Assembly: GCA_963678085.1 (NCBI GenBank)
Contig: OY782680.1
Location: 3,038,001 to 3,102,000, forward strand
Length of the DNA stretch: 64,000 bases
Direction of reading: 5' to 3'
From: Aliishimia sp963678085
Lineage (GTDB): Bacteria > Pseudomonadota > Alphaproteobacteria > Rhodobacterales > Rhodobacteraceae
Position 1 is the first letter of the stretch. Each line of letters starts with the position of its first letter. The notes beneath the pieces were generated by a model. The model searched no databases. It was not told the DNA's origin and worked only from the letters and a program-made list of their open reading frames with translations. Shown piece by piece: positions 7,742-17,453 of this stretch. The translations under genes and the position numbers were made by a program.

Positions 7742-9367
7742 TTACTCCGCAGGGTTTGCAACATCGGCGCGGGCGAATGGTCCCTGGCCGTCATGGGTGC
7801 GCAGCCGGTGTTCGTGGCGTGCTTGCCAAGCCTCCGTCTCAGCCACATCAAGATATGGGCCTTTGCGGATGTATTTGACCATCAGGCTTATCTCGATGAC
7901 GAAGAGGATGGAGTAGAAGGTGACAAAGCCCGCCAAGGTGATCAGCAAATCCATCACACTCAGATGCGAGGCCGAAAGCGCGGTCGGCAGCACCCCATCC
8001 ACGGTCCAAGGTTGACGGCCAAACTCAGCCACGAACCAGCCCAGCTCAGCTGCGATCCAGGGTGCTGGGATGATAGCTACAGCTGCATAGAGCGACCAAC
8101 GCGGGAACTGCATGTTGTAGAAAGATGCCCGCACAAAGAAGAATGCCATGACCCCGATAAAGGCAAAGCCAAGGCCCACCATGATCCGAAACGCCCAGAA
8201 TAGCGGCGCAACGCCCGGCACCGTGTCATCGGCTGCCATTTTAATCTGTGCTTCCGTCGCATCGCGTGGATCATCCACATAGCGCTTGAGCAGCATCGCA
8301 TAGCCAAGATTAGCCGAATGCGCCTCGAAGGTCTCACGAATTTCAGGGGCCACGCCTGTCCGGTCCGCCCGGATCGTCATCAGCGCGTCATAGGCGATCA
8401 GACCATCGCGGATCTTATGCTCGGCCTCCTCAACAAGCTCGTTGATGCCAGGGATTTCTTCGGTCAGTGATCGCGTCCCGATAAGCCCCATCGCCCAAGG
8501 CAAATGCACGGCGTAATGGGTCTCGCGTGTTTCTTGATCGGGGAAACCGACCAACGTGAAAGAGGCAGGCGCAGGTTCCGTGTGCCACATGGCCTCGATG
8601 GCAGCGAGCTTCATCTTTTGCGTATGGCTGGCCGAATAGCCGGATTCATCTCCCAGCACGACAACCGATAATGCCGAGGCAAGACCAAAGGCAGAAGCCA
8701 CAGCAATGGAGCGGCGCGCCAAATCCTTGTGGCGGCTCTGGATCAGATAGAGTGCCGAAACACCCAGCACGAAGACGGACGCGGTCACATAGCCAGCAGA
8801 GACCGTATGCACAAATTTGGCCTGTGCGACCTCGTTGAAAAGCACTTCGGCAAATGACGTCATTTCCATGCGCATCGTATCCGGGTTGAAAGCAGCCCCG
8901 ACCGGGTTTTGCATCCATCCATTCGCGATCAAAATCCACAGCGCCGAGAAATTCGAGCCAATCGCCACCAGCCAAGCGACGACCATGTGCTGAACCTTTG
9001 ACAGCTTATCCCAGCCGAAAAAGAACAAGCCCACAAAGGTTGCCTCAAGAAAGAACGCCATGAGGCCCTCAATCGCCAGAGGCGCTCCGAAGATATCGCC
9101 AACATAATGGCTGTAATAGCTCCAGTTCATCCCGAACTGGAATTCCATCGTAATGCCCGTGGCAACGCCGAGGACGAAATTGATCCCGAACAGCGTGCCC
9201 CAAAACTTTGTCATTTGCCGCCAGATTGGGCGGTTCGTCATCACATAGACCGTCTCCATGATCGCCACGAGAATCGATAGACCCAGCGTGAGCGGCACGA
9301 AGAGAAAGTGATACATGGCTGTCATCGCAAATTGCAGCCGCGATAGCTCGACGACGTCTAGCTCCAT
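7742..9367 (-). CDS. cydA: Cytochrome bd ubiquinol oxidase subunit I
   Basis: A 541-residue CydA. Visible landmarks are the N-terminal haem-ligand region LSRLQFAMTAMYHFLFVPLT (His20), the KFVHTVSAGYV haem-ligand helix, a Q-loop between about residues 250 and 330, and the GRQPWTVDG motif near 449. The Q-loop looks of the short type, as is usual outside enterobacteria. The protein oxidises quinol at the periplasmic face and reduces O2 in the inner membrane. It is the first structural gene after an FNR-type box at 9446-9459 and has its own upstream gap (104 bp after cydC), so it probably has a separate promoter. Confidence 0.96.
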   Translation of the reverse strand: MELDVVELSRLQFAMTAMYHFLFVPLTLGLSILVAIMETVYVMTNRPIWRQMTKFWGTLFGINFVLGVATGITMEFQFGMNWSYYSHYVGDIFGAPLAIEGLMAFFLEATFVGLFFFGWDKLSKVQHMVVAWLVAIGSNFSALWILIANGWMQNPVGAAFNPDTMRMEMTSFAEVLFNEVAQAKFVHTVSAGYVTASVFVLGVSALYLIQSRHKDLARRSIAVASAFGLASALSVVVLGDESGYSASHTQKMKLAAIEAMWHTEPAPASFTLVGFPDQETRETHYAVHLPWAMGLIGTRSLTEEIPGINELVEEAEHKIRDGLIAYDALMTIRADRTGVAPEIRETFEAHSANLGYAMLLKRYVDDPRDATEAQIKMAADDTVPGVAPLFWAFRIMVGLGFAFIGVMAFFFVRASFYNMQFPRWSLYAAVAIIPAPWIAAELGWFVAEFGRQPWTVDGVLPTALSASHLSVMDLLITLAGFVTFYSILFVIEISLMVKYIRKGPYLDVAETEAWQARHEHRLRTHDGQGPFARADVANPAE

Positions 9368-9445
9368 TTCCCTAACTCCTTATCTACGCGACACAAGCCG
9401 AGTCGCGCGTTCGGCTTTATCTAGGAGAAGGGCCTGGCCGCCGTG

Positions 9446-9459
9446 TTGATCCAGATCAA
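9446..9459. promoter_or_regulatory. FNR/FnrL-type box upstream of cydA
   Basis: TTGATCCAGATCAA is a perfect match to the FNR/FnrL consensus TTGAT-N4-ATCAA. It lies 79 bp upstream of the cydA start, in the gap between cydC and cydA. This implies low-oxygen activation of cydABX, as known for FnrL targets in Rhodobacterales. It is the only perfect match noticed in the cyd region. Confidence 0.85.
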
Positions 9460-9471
9460 AAAAAGGTATTT

Positions 9472-11157
9472 TTAATTTATACGTTTTAGCAAAGTGACGC
9501 GGTCGCTTTGGGCGATTTCCGTTTCCTTGTGGGTTGCGATCACGATGGCGGCCTCAGGTAACAGGCGGCGGATCGACGACAGAACTTGGCCTGCGGACTC
9601 CGCGTCGAGCCCCTCGGTGGGCTCGTCAAGGAGCAGAACCTGGGGCCGGCGCAACAGAACCCGAGCCAGCGCAACGCGCCGTGCCTCACCGCCCGACAGG
9701 CCCGCGCCGCCCTCGCCGAGACGTGTGTCCAGCCCGTCACGCACCGAAAGCAACGTCTGCAAGCCGAGCGCGGTCAGAACCTCGCTCATCTGCGCATCGC
9801 TGGCGTCAGGTGCCGCAAGATGCAGGTTATCGCGGAGCGTGCCAGAGATCAGCTGACTGCGCTGCTGCAGAAAACCAAGGGAAGCCCGCAACGCCTCTTC
9901 GCTCATAGTGTCGATGGAATGGCCATTTATCTTCACGTCCCCGCCATGCGCCAAAGATAGCCGAGCCGCCGCCGACAGAAGTGTCGACTTGCCGGTACCA
10001 GAGCGCCCCACAAGCGCCACCATCTCGCCTGCGCCAACGCTAACCGTGACAGGCGCGGTCAGGGCTTGGTGGCCCTCAGCTGCGCTAACGGTCAGCTCGA
10101 CCAGCTCTAACACCGCGGGCCCAGCGGATTGGGGCCCAGCAGATTGGGGCCTTGGCAAATCGGCGCGCGCGCTGTCCATTTGGGGCATATCGTCCAGCAA
10201 GGGCGCAACCCGGCTGGCGGCATCGCGCATGCGACCGCTCTCGGCCACAGCGCGCTGAACGGGGGCCAGCACCTCAATCAACGCTAAGGCGGCAAATACG
10301 GCAAGTGCCGCGACGGGTGCGGAAATCACACCATTCAATGCTAAGCTGCCCCCGACAACCAAGGCTGCACTGGCCGCAATAACACCTGATAGCGAAACCA
10401 CAGCCACCGCGTTGCTGTCGAGGCGGGCGAGCCGCAGATGCGCAGCACGCAACTGGCTTTCGCGCTGCAATAGGCCCGCGCGAGAATGTTCGAGGGCACC
10501 GGAGAACGCTAAAACGATGCGCGCCCGAAAGTGCTCGACGGCACCAGCGCGCAAGTCCTGACGTGCGCCTTCGGCCTCGGCTGCAGGCTGGATGGATCGA
10601 CGGCCCAGCCAAGCCATGGCGAGCGCCCCGCCCGCAGTAAGACTGCCAACAACAACAGCCGCGACGACAGGCACAACAAGCCAAGATAGGACCACAGCCG
10701 CCAGAACCATCGTTATTGTGCCCGCGATGAGTGGAAAAAACAGCCGGATCGCGACCCCGTCCAGCGCATCAACATCCGCCGTGACACGGTTGAGCAAAGC
10801 CGGGCTGCGCATGCGCTCCAGCGCCTTAGGCGGGAACTGTGCCATATTTGCCAAGAGCCGCACGCGCAGCTGAGCCAAGACGCGCAATGTGGCGTCATGG
10901 GTCAAAACGCGCTCACCATAGCGTGTCGCGGTGCGGCCAAGTGCAAGAAACCGCACCCCTGCAGACGGGCGGAACACATCGAAGGCGATCCCAATCCCAG
11001 CAATGCCGGCCGCTCCGGTGGCGGTGATGAACCAGCCTGACAGCCCCAGCAAAAGGGCGCCCGAGACCAAGACAGCCACAGACAAAAGCAATCCGCGCCA
11101 AAGCGCTGCACGTTCGGCGCGCCAGACGAACCGGGCGATCTGGATCAAAAAGCTCAT
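9472..11157 (-). CDS. cydC: Thiol reductant ABC exporter subunit CydC
   Basis: A 561-residue half-transporter: an N-terminal six-helix ABC exporter domain (residues about 15-310) and a C-terminal ATPase with Walker A GRSGTGKST near 387, signature LSGGEARRVALAR near 489 and Walker B VLLLDEPTEGLD near 510. CydC with CydD exports glutathione and cysteine to the periplasm and is needed for assembly of cytochrome bd. The start overlaps the cydD stop by 4 bp (ATGA). Order D-C-A-B-X is typical of alphaproteobacteria. Confidence 0.93.
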   Translation of the reverse strand: MSFLIQIARFVWRAERAALWRGLLLSVAVLVSGALLLGLSGWFITATGAAGIAGIGIAFDVFRPSAGVRFLALGRTATRYGERVLTHDATLRVLAQLRVRLLANMAQFPPKALERMRSPALLNRVTADVDALDGVAIRLFFPLIAGTITMVLAAVVLSWLVVPVVAAVVVGSLTAGGALAMAWLGRRSIQPAAEAEGARQDLRAGAVEHFRARIVLAFSGALEHSRAGLLQRESQLRAAHLRLARLDSNAVAVVSLSGVIAASAALVVGGSLALNGVISAPVAALAVFAALALIEVLAPVQRAVAESGRMRDAASRVAPLLDDMPQMDSARADLPRPQSAGPQSAGPAVLELVELTVSAAEGHQALTAPVTVSVGAGEMVALVGRSGTGKSTLLSAAARLSLAHGGDVKINGHSIDTMSEEALRASLGFLQQRSQLISGTLRDNLHLAAPDASDAQMSEVLTALGLQTLLSVRDGLDTRLGEGGAGLSGGEARRVALARVLLRRPQVLLLDEPTEGLDAESAGQVLSSIRRLLPEAAIVIATHKETEIAQSDRVTLLKRIN

Positions 11158-12884
11158 GTCGAAGGTTCCGCTATCTGCTTAAGCTGGATCTGCCGCTGCA
11201 TAACCGAGATCAGCGCTTGATCATGGGTTGCGACAATTAGGGTCGTTCCCGAGGCTGCAATTCGGCCCAAAGCACTTATCACCTCAGCCGCCGTTTCTGC
11301 ATCCAAATCGGCGGTTGGCTCATCCGCAAGCAAAACTGGCCGACCCGAAAGGGCCGCGCGGGCGAGCAAGAGCCGCCGCGCTTCGCCGCCCGAGACCCCT
11401 CCGCCCGTCTCGCCCAGGGCTGTGTTGAGCCCCTCGGGCAGCCGCTTGACAATATCCACCGCCGAAGCAAGCGCAAGCGCCGCCTCAATATCCGCATCAC
11501 AGCTGTCTGCCGGTGCGCCAAGCAGAAGCGTGTCCCGCAAGGGCCCAGAGGGAAACTCGGTCGCTTGCGGCAGCCACGCCACGAAGCCACGCCATTTGTC
11601 TGCGCTCGCGTGCGACAAAAGCGTGTCATTGAACTTGATCGAGCCTGTTTCTGGCGCTTGCAGCCCCCCGATCAGAGAGATCAAGGTTGTCTTCCCGCTG
11701 CCAGACGGGCCCGTGATCGCCAGAGACTCTCCCGGTTCGATGCACATATCGGGGTAGCTGATAGCGCCAATTGTCAGCCCTGTAAGCGTAATTGTCGGGG
11801 CTGTGTGTTCGATCGCTCCGGCACCGCCCGAGCCAAGGATCCTGTGCGCCTCAGCAGATTTCAGATCCGCCAATTCTTCGGCCACCGCAAGCGCGCCCGC
11901 CTTGTCATGCCAAGCCGTAGCAAGGTCACGCAGGGGCTGAAAAAACTCGGGGGCAATCATCAGAAGAAACACCCCTTGCGCCGGGGTGAGCGCAGAGGCC
12001 CATGTGCCAAACTGCACCTCTCCAAGCAGCGAAAAGCCGACATAGACCGCGACCATGGCAACCCCGAGCGCGGAGAACAGCTCAAGGACCGCCGAAGAGA
12101 GAAACGCAACCCGTAACACCGCCATAGTCCGGTCGCGCAAACGATCCGAGCGCTCGGCAAACTCTGACAACATGGCCGCCTGCGCGTTCAGCAGACGGAT
12201 GTCGGTGAGGGCCGAAATGCGCTCTGCCAGCATGCCAGTCAACGACCCGAGTTCCGCCATTTGCCGCTCGCTTGCCTCGCGCGCCGCAAGACCGACAAGC
12301 GCCATGAAAACCGGGATCAACGGGCCTGCAACCACCAAAACCAGCGCGGCAGCCCAAGACAGGCTCAGCGCCGCCAAAAGCAGCACCACCGGTACCACCG
12401 CGACGCGCAACGCTGCAGGGCGGTAGCGGGAGATAAACGGGGCAAACTGCGCAAGCTTATCGACAAGAAGCACCCCGACGGATGCCGACGCCAGCCGCTC
12501 GGCGCGCGGGGACAGACGGTCTTGCCCGGTGATCAACGCAGCGCGCTCTCGGGCGATGGCTTGATTGGCTGCACCGTCTAGCCACCCCGTCGCGACCCAA
12601 TTGAGCCAAACCCGCAACGCGCCTATGGCAAGAAATACCAACGCTGCCCCGAAAAGACCCTGTGTCGTTGCAGTGCCCGCCGCCAAACCTCCAATCGCCA
12701 CGGAAATGGCACCAGCCATAGGAACCCATAACAGCGACGCGATCACAGTGAGCCATCCTGCACGCGCAATACTCCGTTCAAACGGAGCCATCATTGCGGC
12801 TAGACGCTGCGCCGCGCGATCTTTAAGAGGGGCGTCGCAATCACAGGTTCTCGTGGTTGCTTCATGAGGAGGTGTTTGGGACAT
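11154..12884 (-). CDS. cydD: Thiol reductant ABC exporter subunit CydD
   Basis: I used the start at 12884 (MSQTPPHEATTRTCDCDAPL), which follows a TGTCC-type gap from the divergent regulator; the longer open frame would overlap that regulator. The 576-residue protein has an ABC transmembrane domain and an ATPase with Walker A GPSGSGKTT near 394, signature VSGGEARRLLLAR near 497 and Walker B VLLADEPTADLD near 521. Partner of CydC. It is first in the cyd cluster and divergent from an Rrf2 regulator with only 48 bp between the starts, so the two promoters must overlap or lie inside one gene. Confidence 0.92.
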   Translation of the reverse strand: MSQTPPHEATTRTCDCDAPLKDRAAQRLAAMMAPFERSIARAGWLTVIASLLWVPMAGAISVAIGGLAAGTATTQGLFGAALVFLAIGALRVWLNWVATGWLDGAANQAIARERAALITGQDRLSPRAERLASASVGVLLVDKLAQFAPFISRYRPAALRVAVVPVVLLLAALSLSWAAALVLVVAGPLIPVFMALVGLAAREASERQMAELGSLTGMLAERISALTDIRLLNAQAAMLSEFAERSDRLRDRTMAVLRVAFLSSAVLELFSALGVAMVAVYVGFSLLGEVQFGTWASALTPAQGVFLLMIAPEFFQPLRDLATAWHDKAGALAVAEELADLKSAEAHRILGSGGAGAIEHTAPTITLTGLTIGAISYPDMCIEPGESLAITGPSGSGKTTLISLIGGLQAPETGSIKFNDTLLSHASADKWRGFVAWLPQATEFPSGPLRDTLLLGAPADSCDADIEAALALASAVDIVKRLPEGLNTALGETGGGVSGGEARRLLLARAALSGRPVLLADEPTADLDAETAAEVISALGRIAASGTTLIVATHDQALISVMQRQIQLKQIAEPST

Positions 12885-12932
12885 GGTCGGACCTGCTGCC
12901 GATTTGCCGGCCGTCAATGAAGAGGATACCGC

Positions 12933-13382
12933 ATGCGCGTGAACATTAAGACAAACTTGGCCATGCGTGTTCTGATGGCCTGTGCCATAAACCGAGGCCG
13001 AACCCTGCGCAAGCATGATCTTGTGGGCACGATCAACGCGTCCGAAGGACATATGGCGGTGGTGGTCAACGAACTTGGGCGTCTTGGTTTCCTCACGACT
13101 GTGCGTGGCCGCGCCGGCGGTTTCCGCTTGCATCTCGCCCCAGAGGAGATCTCTGTGGGCAAGGTCTTTCGCCTATTCGAGGGCAACGTGCCCTTGGCAG
13201 AGTGCTTTGATCAGGAAGCCGACACATGTCCACTATCATCTTGCTGCCGGCTGCACACGTCCTTGTCCCGCGCCCTGGAGGCCTTCTTTGTCACGCTCGA
13301 CCCGGTTACGCTGGCTGACCTTGTGCAGGGGAATGCAGGCCTTGCCCGCATTCTCGATCTTTCGCAGCCCGAACAAATCTAA
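12933..13382 (+). CDS. Rrf2-family transcriptional regulator, NsrR-like
   Basis: A 149-residue protein with a winged HTH of Rrf2 type (TNLAMRVLMACA at the start, then SEGHMAVVVNELGRLGFLTTVRGRAGGF) and a three- to four-cysteine cluster in ECFDQEADTCPLSSCCRLH. NsrR and RirA-type proteins bind an Fe-S cluster there and sense NO or iron. The spacing C-x7-C-x4-CC is close to NsrR but not diagnostic. It is divergent from cydD by 48 bp, which suggests control of the cyd operon; cytochrome bd is NO-tolerant, so NO sensing would fit. Confidence is high for Rrf2, moderate for NsrR. Confidence 0.85.
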   Translation: MRVNIKTNLAMRVLMACAINRGRTLRKHDLVGTINASEGHMAVVVNELGRLGFLTTVRGRAGGFRLHLAPEEISVGKVFRLFEGNVPLAECFDQEADTCPLSSCCRLHTSLSRALEAFFVTLDPVTLADLVQGNAGLARILDLSQPEQI

Positions 13383-13444
13383 CCCGGCTGATCCGTCACT
13401 GGCAATAGCTTAGCAATTGCTCCGAACTCCCGCGGCCACCTCTG

Positions 13445-16400
13445 TCAGCGCTTTTCGCGAGCACCTAGGCTTTGCTTGATAACATCAATCTCGCTTTGAA
13501 GATGCGCACCATTGTAGACGATCGACGTTTCGTGGCGCGCATATCGGCCCTTCCGGTCAGCGCTCAGCCAATTGTAGGAACCGATGCAAAGCCGGTTGGC
13601 ATCAACGATGACAATCTTGCTGTGCAGCTGACGCACTTCGTGGACTCTTACCCCTACATCTTGCAGTGCAGATGTCGCTGCTTCAAGCTGTGTTACGCCA
13701 TCATCATACTTCAACTGGTTCAACAGAGGATCTGCGAAGACATCGATTTCTGCACCGCGCGCCACAGCATCTTGGAAAGCATCCAGCAACCCTGCACGTT
13801 TCATTGTTGAGGCAATTACCCACGGGCTAACAATGGTCATTTCGCGGGCTGTGGAAAGCGCATCTTTTAGGAACCGGTCATGTTCTTCTGCGTCTCTTAA
13901 TGTCGAAAGCGGACGACTTGAATCCTGAAGATCGGAGCGCGGCTGTGCAGTAAACTCAAGCACCCCATCGCTCTGAGAGAACAGGCACTCAGCCAAGACC
14001 GATCTGGGGGTACCCTTCGCAGCCGACGAAAATACGTCCATGTCACCGAAGACGAGGAAGCTGTCTTTTGCACGCGATACGGTCACGTTCAGCATACTTG
14101 GCGACATATCGATAAATTGCCCGTCAGCATGTTTGGAATAGACCGGTGAGAACAGGATGATCGGTCGCTCAGCCCCTTGAAGCGAGTGAACCGTGCCGAC
14201 AGTCATTTTCGCGTCAATGCCTCGTTCGGCACAAGCGCGTTTGATTTCTTGCACCTGCCGTCCGAAGGGGGTGACGACACCGACTATATCTTCCAGTTTT
14301 TTGTTGTATTGGCCCTCAAGATCCCGCCGATTTTCCGCGAGCCAGTCTGCAATGGTTGCAGCTTCGGTCGCATTTGCGCGGCTGCCGCCAACACTCAAAG
14401 CCATACCGTCAATATGTAGATAACCCATCGAAGGTATAACGCGGCTCGCGGGTGCATTGCCTCGCATCGGTTTTAGCGACCCCTTGTAGCAGAGCCTATT
14501 GCTAAAATCGATAATTTCGTCATAGCAGCGTCTATGCTCAAACAGGTAAAGCCCTCGCTCTAACTCCGGGTAAGGCTCGTAGGCGCACGCTTGCTGTGCG
14601 AGACGCATTACGCTGCCGTCAACACTGCGCATGCCAGTAGCTGACAGTGTTGCCAAATCATCCTCAGAATAGTTCTCTTTCAGAAAACCCGCGCTTTGCA
14701 GGTTGCCAATATCGACTGCTTTGGGCACGGACGAGATCGGCTCAATCTGTTGGGTATCTCCAATGACTAATGCGCGTTTCGCTAGAGCGAACGAGGGTGC
14801 CGCAACCTCTGGCAAGACTTGCCCGGCTTCATCAACAATCAGCAAATCGATGAAGTCGAATAAATAGCCGGTGCCCCATTCACCGCCAGACTTTAGACTA
14901 AAGCTCATTTTGCCTGGCAAACTCGCAAACGTGGAAACAGCACAGGGCGTCAGCATCATACGGCGATGCCAGCGTGGTTCGATTGTTTTCCGCCCGGTCT
15001 TTCGTTGCGAGGCCACGATTTCATCAAGGCTATCGTCCATTTCCAAAAGCCACCGTCCCTCCCAATAATGGCAAGCCAGTCGGAAAAGATGAAAACGGGT
15101 GCGGCAATCGGCAACCCTATCGACGTCCAAAGCAGCAGTCACTGGAACAACGGGCGCTTTCAGATTTTCCGTTGCGCGAGCCCATGCTTTCTGTGCCTTA
15201 TCTAGATTGCCTAACGCAGATCGGGCTGCCTCATATCTGGCACCAGAGGATTGAGCAGCCTCCTGTGCAACACGAACCGTGCCTCGAAGGCTATTTCCAA
15301 TGTCTTCAACCGAACGGCTATCGGAGAAATCCAGCCTGCAGCCGATGGCTTCCAGTGCGACACGCCCTTTCATCACTCTTTTTCGAGCCACCGATGGAAG
15401 AAAGTTGAACATTGCAAGAAGGACAGATTCATCAGCCTGATGTCTGGCCCACCCGGATTCCCAAGCCTTATGACGCTCAAGTTCTGCGGCGTCGTCATGC
15501 ATAGCTTTTTCCAGCTGCAGCAAAGCTGTCTCGGCATCGTCGCCCAATAGGTTGGCAACCTTTGATGTTGCCTCCTCAACCCGTGTCCGCGAAGTGTCCG
15601 CATCAGACAGTTTCGCAACCTCTTCAGCAATCCGCTTGTGTAAGGAAGATACGATCTCTTTCACATCTGGATTTTCAAGGTCAGGAAAGGCCGTTTTCCC
15701 TGCCGCCAGAAAAGCGTCTCTGGCGCGGGCAACATAGTCATGGCTTTCGAGTTCATTAAAGAACCGCTCAGTTTGATACCGGCGAGCAGCCTCGGCTTCT
15801 TTTGATTTTGCTGGAAGAAACAACCCGTAGCTTTTGAGGTCAGGCAACCAGCGACCCGCGAATGGGCCCTCGCCTTCGGAGAAGTCCTTGCCGAACGCGT
15901 CGATAATGTTTGTTACGGCCTGGTTATTGGTGGACGCCGCGACGATAATCGGAGGAGCACTTTCTTGCAGAGCTGCGCGAACCCACGCATCTGCAATGGC
16001 CGACAAGAGCATTGTTGTCTTGCCAGTTCCCGGAGGCCCGTTGACAGCAAGCACATCGCTGGGTTGTCCCGTTGAGAGATATGAAAGAACCTGACATTGA
16101 TGATCTGCGAGCGGAAATTCGTCGCTAGCATGTCCAAGTCGGTTTATGAAGGCCGCTTCTGTCCGAGGAGAAAGCTCCTTTTTGGGTGAAGGTGGTCCGG
16201 CCAAATTTTCTAACAGCGGCGCTTTGTGTTTTTCACCAAGCAGCGTGTCATAAAGGCTGATAACTCGCGCAATAGCTGCGCCAGCCTCACCGGAAACCTC
16301 CATAAACCCCACGCCGGCAGAGACATAATTGTCATCATCAGATGGCCACCCAGGCGACACAGCATCAAGCATAGCACGGCAGTGTTTTAGATATTGGTCC

Positions 16401-16867
16401 CAAACAACAGGGGAGTTTTCGTCGGGTGAAAAGGGCGATGTCGAAAGAAAGGTGTCAAAATCTTCAACCCTGCCGAGCGAAAAAACATCGTTGGGGAGTG
16501 GCTTTAGAACGTCTCTCGCAATGACGTTTCGAGACGGTCGAATGTTGCCCTCTCTATCGACCATCGCCTCTGTAACGACAGGTGCGACGATTTCTGGAAA
16601 ACCATTGGATACAGTCGCACCATGAGAAGTTCTCAGGGCCATGACCATCGGCCAGATTTGTACGGCTACCGCCTTGGTATCCGGCTTCTCTCCTTCAAAA
16701 ACTTTGCGGATCTGGTCTTTAGGCAGCAAACCTTCGCGCAGGGTGTCTTTTGACAGCTCAATGAATTCCTTCCGCTCCCGCTGCCTAAAGCGACCCCGCC
16801 CCAATGCACCATCCGCCAAAGATGCACGCCAGTAACCTAAAGTCTCATAGAACTCATTATTCATCAC
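13445..16867 (-). CDS. SF1 helicase (AAA_11/AAA_12, Upf1-like) fused to a PLD-like nuclease domain
   Basis: A 1140-residue protein. Walker A GPPGTGKTTMLLSA is near residue 277, Walker B LLIVDEAGQVLPE near 677, and further SF1 motifs follow (RALVIGDTQQIEPI; TVGTVHSLQGAERPIILFSP; LNVTVSRAKDSFLVFGD). The C-terminal 150 residues form a phospholipase-D-like domain with one HKD-type motif, LHSKIVIVDANRLCIGSYNW, near 1080-1100. Such helicase-nuclease fusions are often anti-phage or DNA-processing proteins. One HKD motif means it would have to dimerise to form a PLD active site. It lies at the edge of an IS-rich zone beside the CRISPR island, which supports a defence role by context only. No partner gene is evident. 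Confidence 0.85.
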   Translation of the reverse strand: MMNNEFYETLGYWRASLADGALGRGRFRQRERKEFIELSKDTLREGLLPKDQIRKVFEGEKPDTKAVAVQIWPMVMALRTSHGATVSNGFPEIVAPVVTEAMVDREGNIRPSRNVIARDVLKPLPNDVFSLGRVEDFDTFLSTSPFSPDENSPVVWDQYLKHCRAMLDAVSPGWPSDDDNYVSAGVGFMEVSGEAGAAIARVISLYDTLLGEKHKAPLLENLAGPPSPKKELSPRTEAAFINRLGHASDEFPLADHQCQVLSYLSTGQPSDVLAVNGPPGTGKTTMLLSAIADAWVRAALQESAPPIIVAASTNNQAVTNIIDAFGKDFSEGEGPFAGRWLPDLKSYGLFLPAKSKEAEAARRYQTERFFNELESHDYVARARDAFLAAGKTAFPDLENPDVKEIVSSLHKRIAEEVAKLSDADTSRTRVEEATSKVANLLGDDAETALLQLEKAMHDDAAELERHKAWESGWARHQADESVLLAMFNFLPSVARKRVMKGRVALEAIGCRLDFSDSRSVEDIGNSLRGTVRVAQEAAQSSGARYEAARSALGNLDKAQKAWARATENLKAPVVPVTAALDVDRVADCRTRFHLFRLACHYWEGRWLLEMDDSLDEIVASQRKTGRKTIEPRWHRRMMLTPCAVSTFASLPGKMSFSLKSGGEWGTGYLFDFIDLLIVDEAGQVLPEVAAPSFALAKRALVIGDTQQIEPISSVPKAVDIGNLQSAGFLKENYSEDDLATLSATGMRSVDGSVMRLAQQACAYEPYPELERGLYLFEHRRCYDEIIDFSNRLCYKGSLKPMRGNAPASRVIPSMGYLHIDGMALSVGGSRANATEAATIADWLAENRRDLEGQYNKKLEDIVGVVTPFGRQVQEIKRACAERGIDAKMTVGTVHSLQGAERPIILFSPVYSKHADGQFIDMSPSMLNVTVSRAKDSFLVFGDMDVFSSAAKGTPRSVLAECLFSQSDGVLEFTAQPRSDLQDSSRPLSTLRDAEEHDRFLKDALSTAREMTIVSPWVIASTMKRAGLLDAFQDAVARGAEIDVFADPLLNQLKYDDGVTQLEAATSALQDVGVRVHEVRQLHSKIVIVDANRLCIGSYNWLSADRKGRYARHETSIVYNGAHLQSEIDVIKQSLGAREKR

Positions 16868-17182
16868 AGTCTACCAAATTCAATGCCCGCACCGTACAAC
16901 GGGTCGGAGCAAGCCATTTGTTCAATACAACCCTAAGCATAGCCTGATTTCCGGACAAATGACAGGGCCTTCCGGGCGATTTTCCACCGGGCATGCATGC
17001 GAGGAAATGCGTATTGTCAAATCACCGCGTGGTAAGCCTCTGGCACCACGCCCGGCCGCATTCATGTGACTGCCTTCAATGTCAGAATGTCGGACACATC
17101 TACATCGCGAGAAGCATGCCACACATCATGCCTGAACCGCCCCGGGTTTGGCGTAGGGTAAGACACTCTTTAGGAGAGCCTT
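16868..17182. other. Intergenic stretch with no gene seen
   Basis: Between the helicase gene start and the first IS remnant I see no convincing ORF, RNA or repeat. It probably contains the helicase promoter next to 16868. Confidence 0.4.
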
Positions 17183-17370
17183 ATGACGAAGAGAAGACAT
17201 AGCCCCGCCTATCCTGCGGAACCGTGTGCGCGTGGTGTTCGGTTGTATCGAGAACAGCGCTCAGAATATTCCTGCGATACAGCGGCGGGGGTGGCGCCGC
17301 GCGGAGCTTGGTCTTGCAGGACCGCGGTCGAGCTTGACGACCCCCGTCTTTTGTACAACCTGAACGGAGT
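17183..17370 (+). pseudogene. Degraded IS3-family OrfA fragment
   Basis: The translation begins MTKRRHSPAYPAEPCARGVR and continues LYREQRSEYSCDTAAG, which resembles the N-terminal region of IS3-group OrfA proteins (MTKRR.YSPEFRERAVRMV-type start then a EY-S-DTAA segment). After that the similarity breaks and the ORF drifts into unrelated residues. It is a short relic; no inverted repeats were identified. The similarity is from memory and moderate. Confidence 0.45.
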
Positions 17371-17453
17371 TCCGAGGGTCCCGCAAATTGAACCTCGTCC
17401 CTGTTCCCGGACATCGGGGCAATTTACCCCTTGGGTCCAGACAGGGAGTGCGA

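Noticed and set aside
11154..13133. Longer start of cydD at 13133
   Set aside because: It would overlap the Rrf2 gene for 200 bp and add a segment unlike CydD; the start at 12884 fits.
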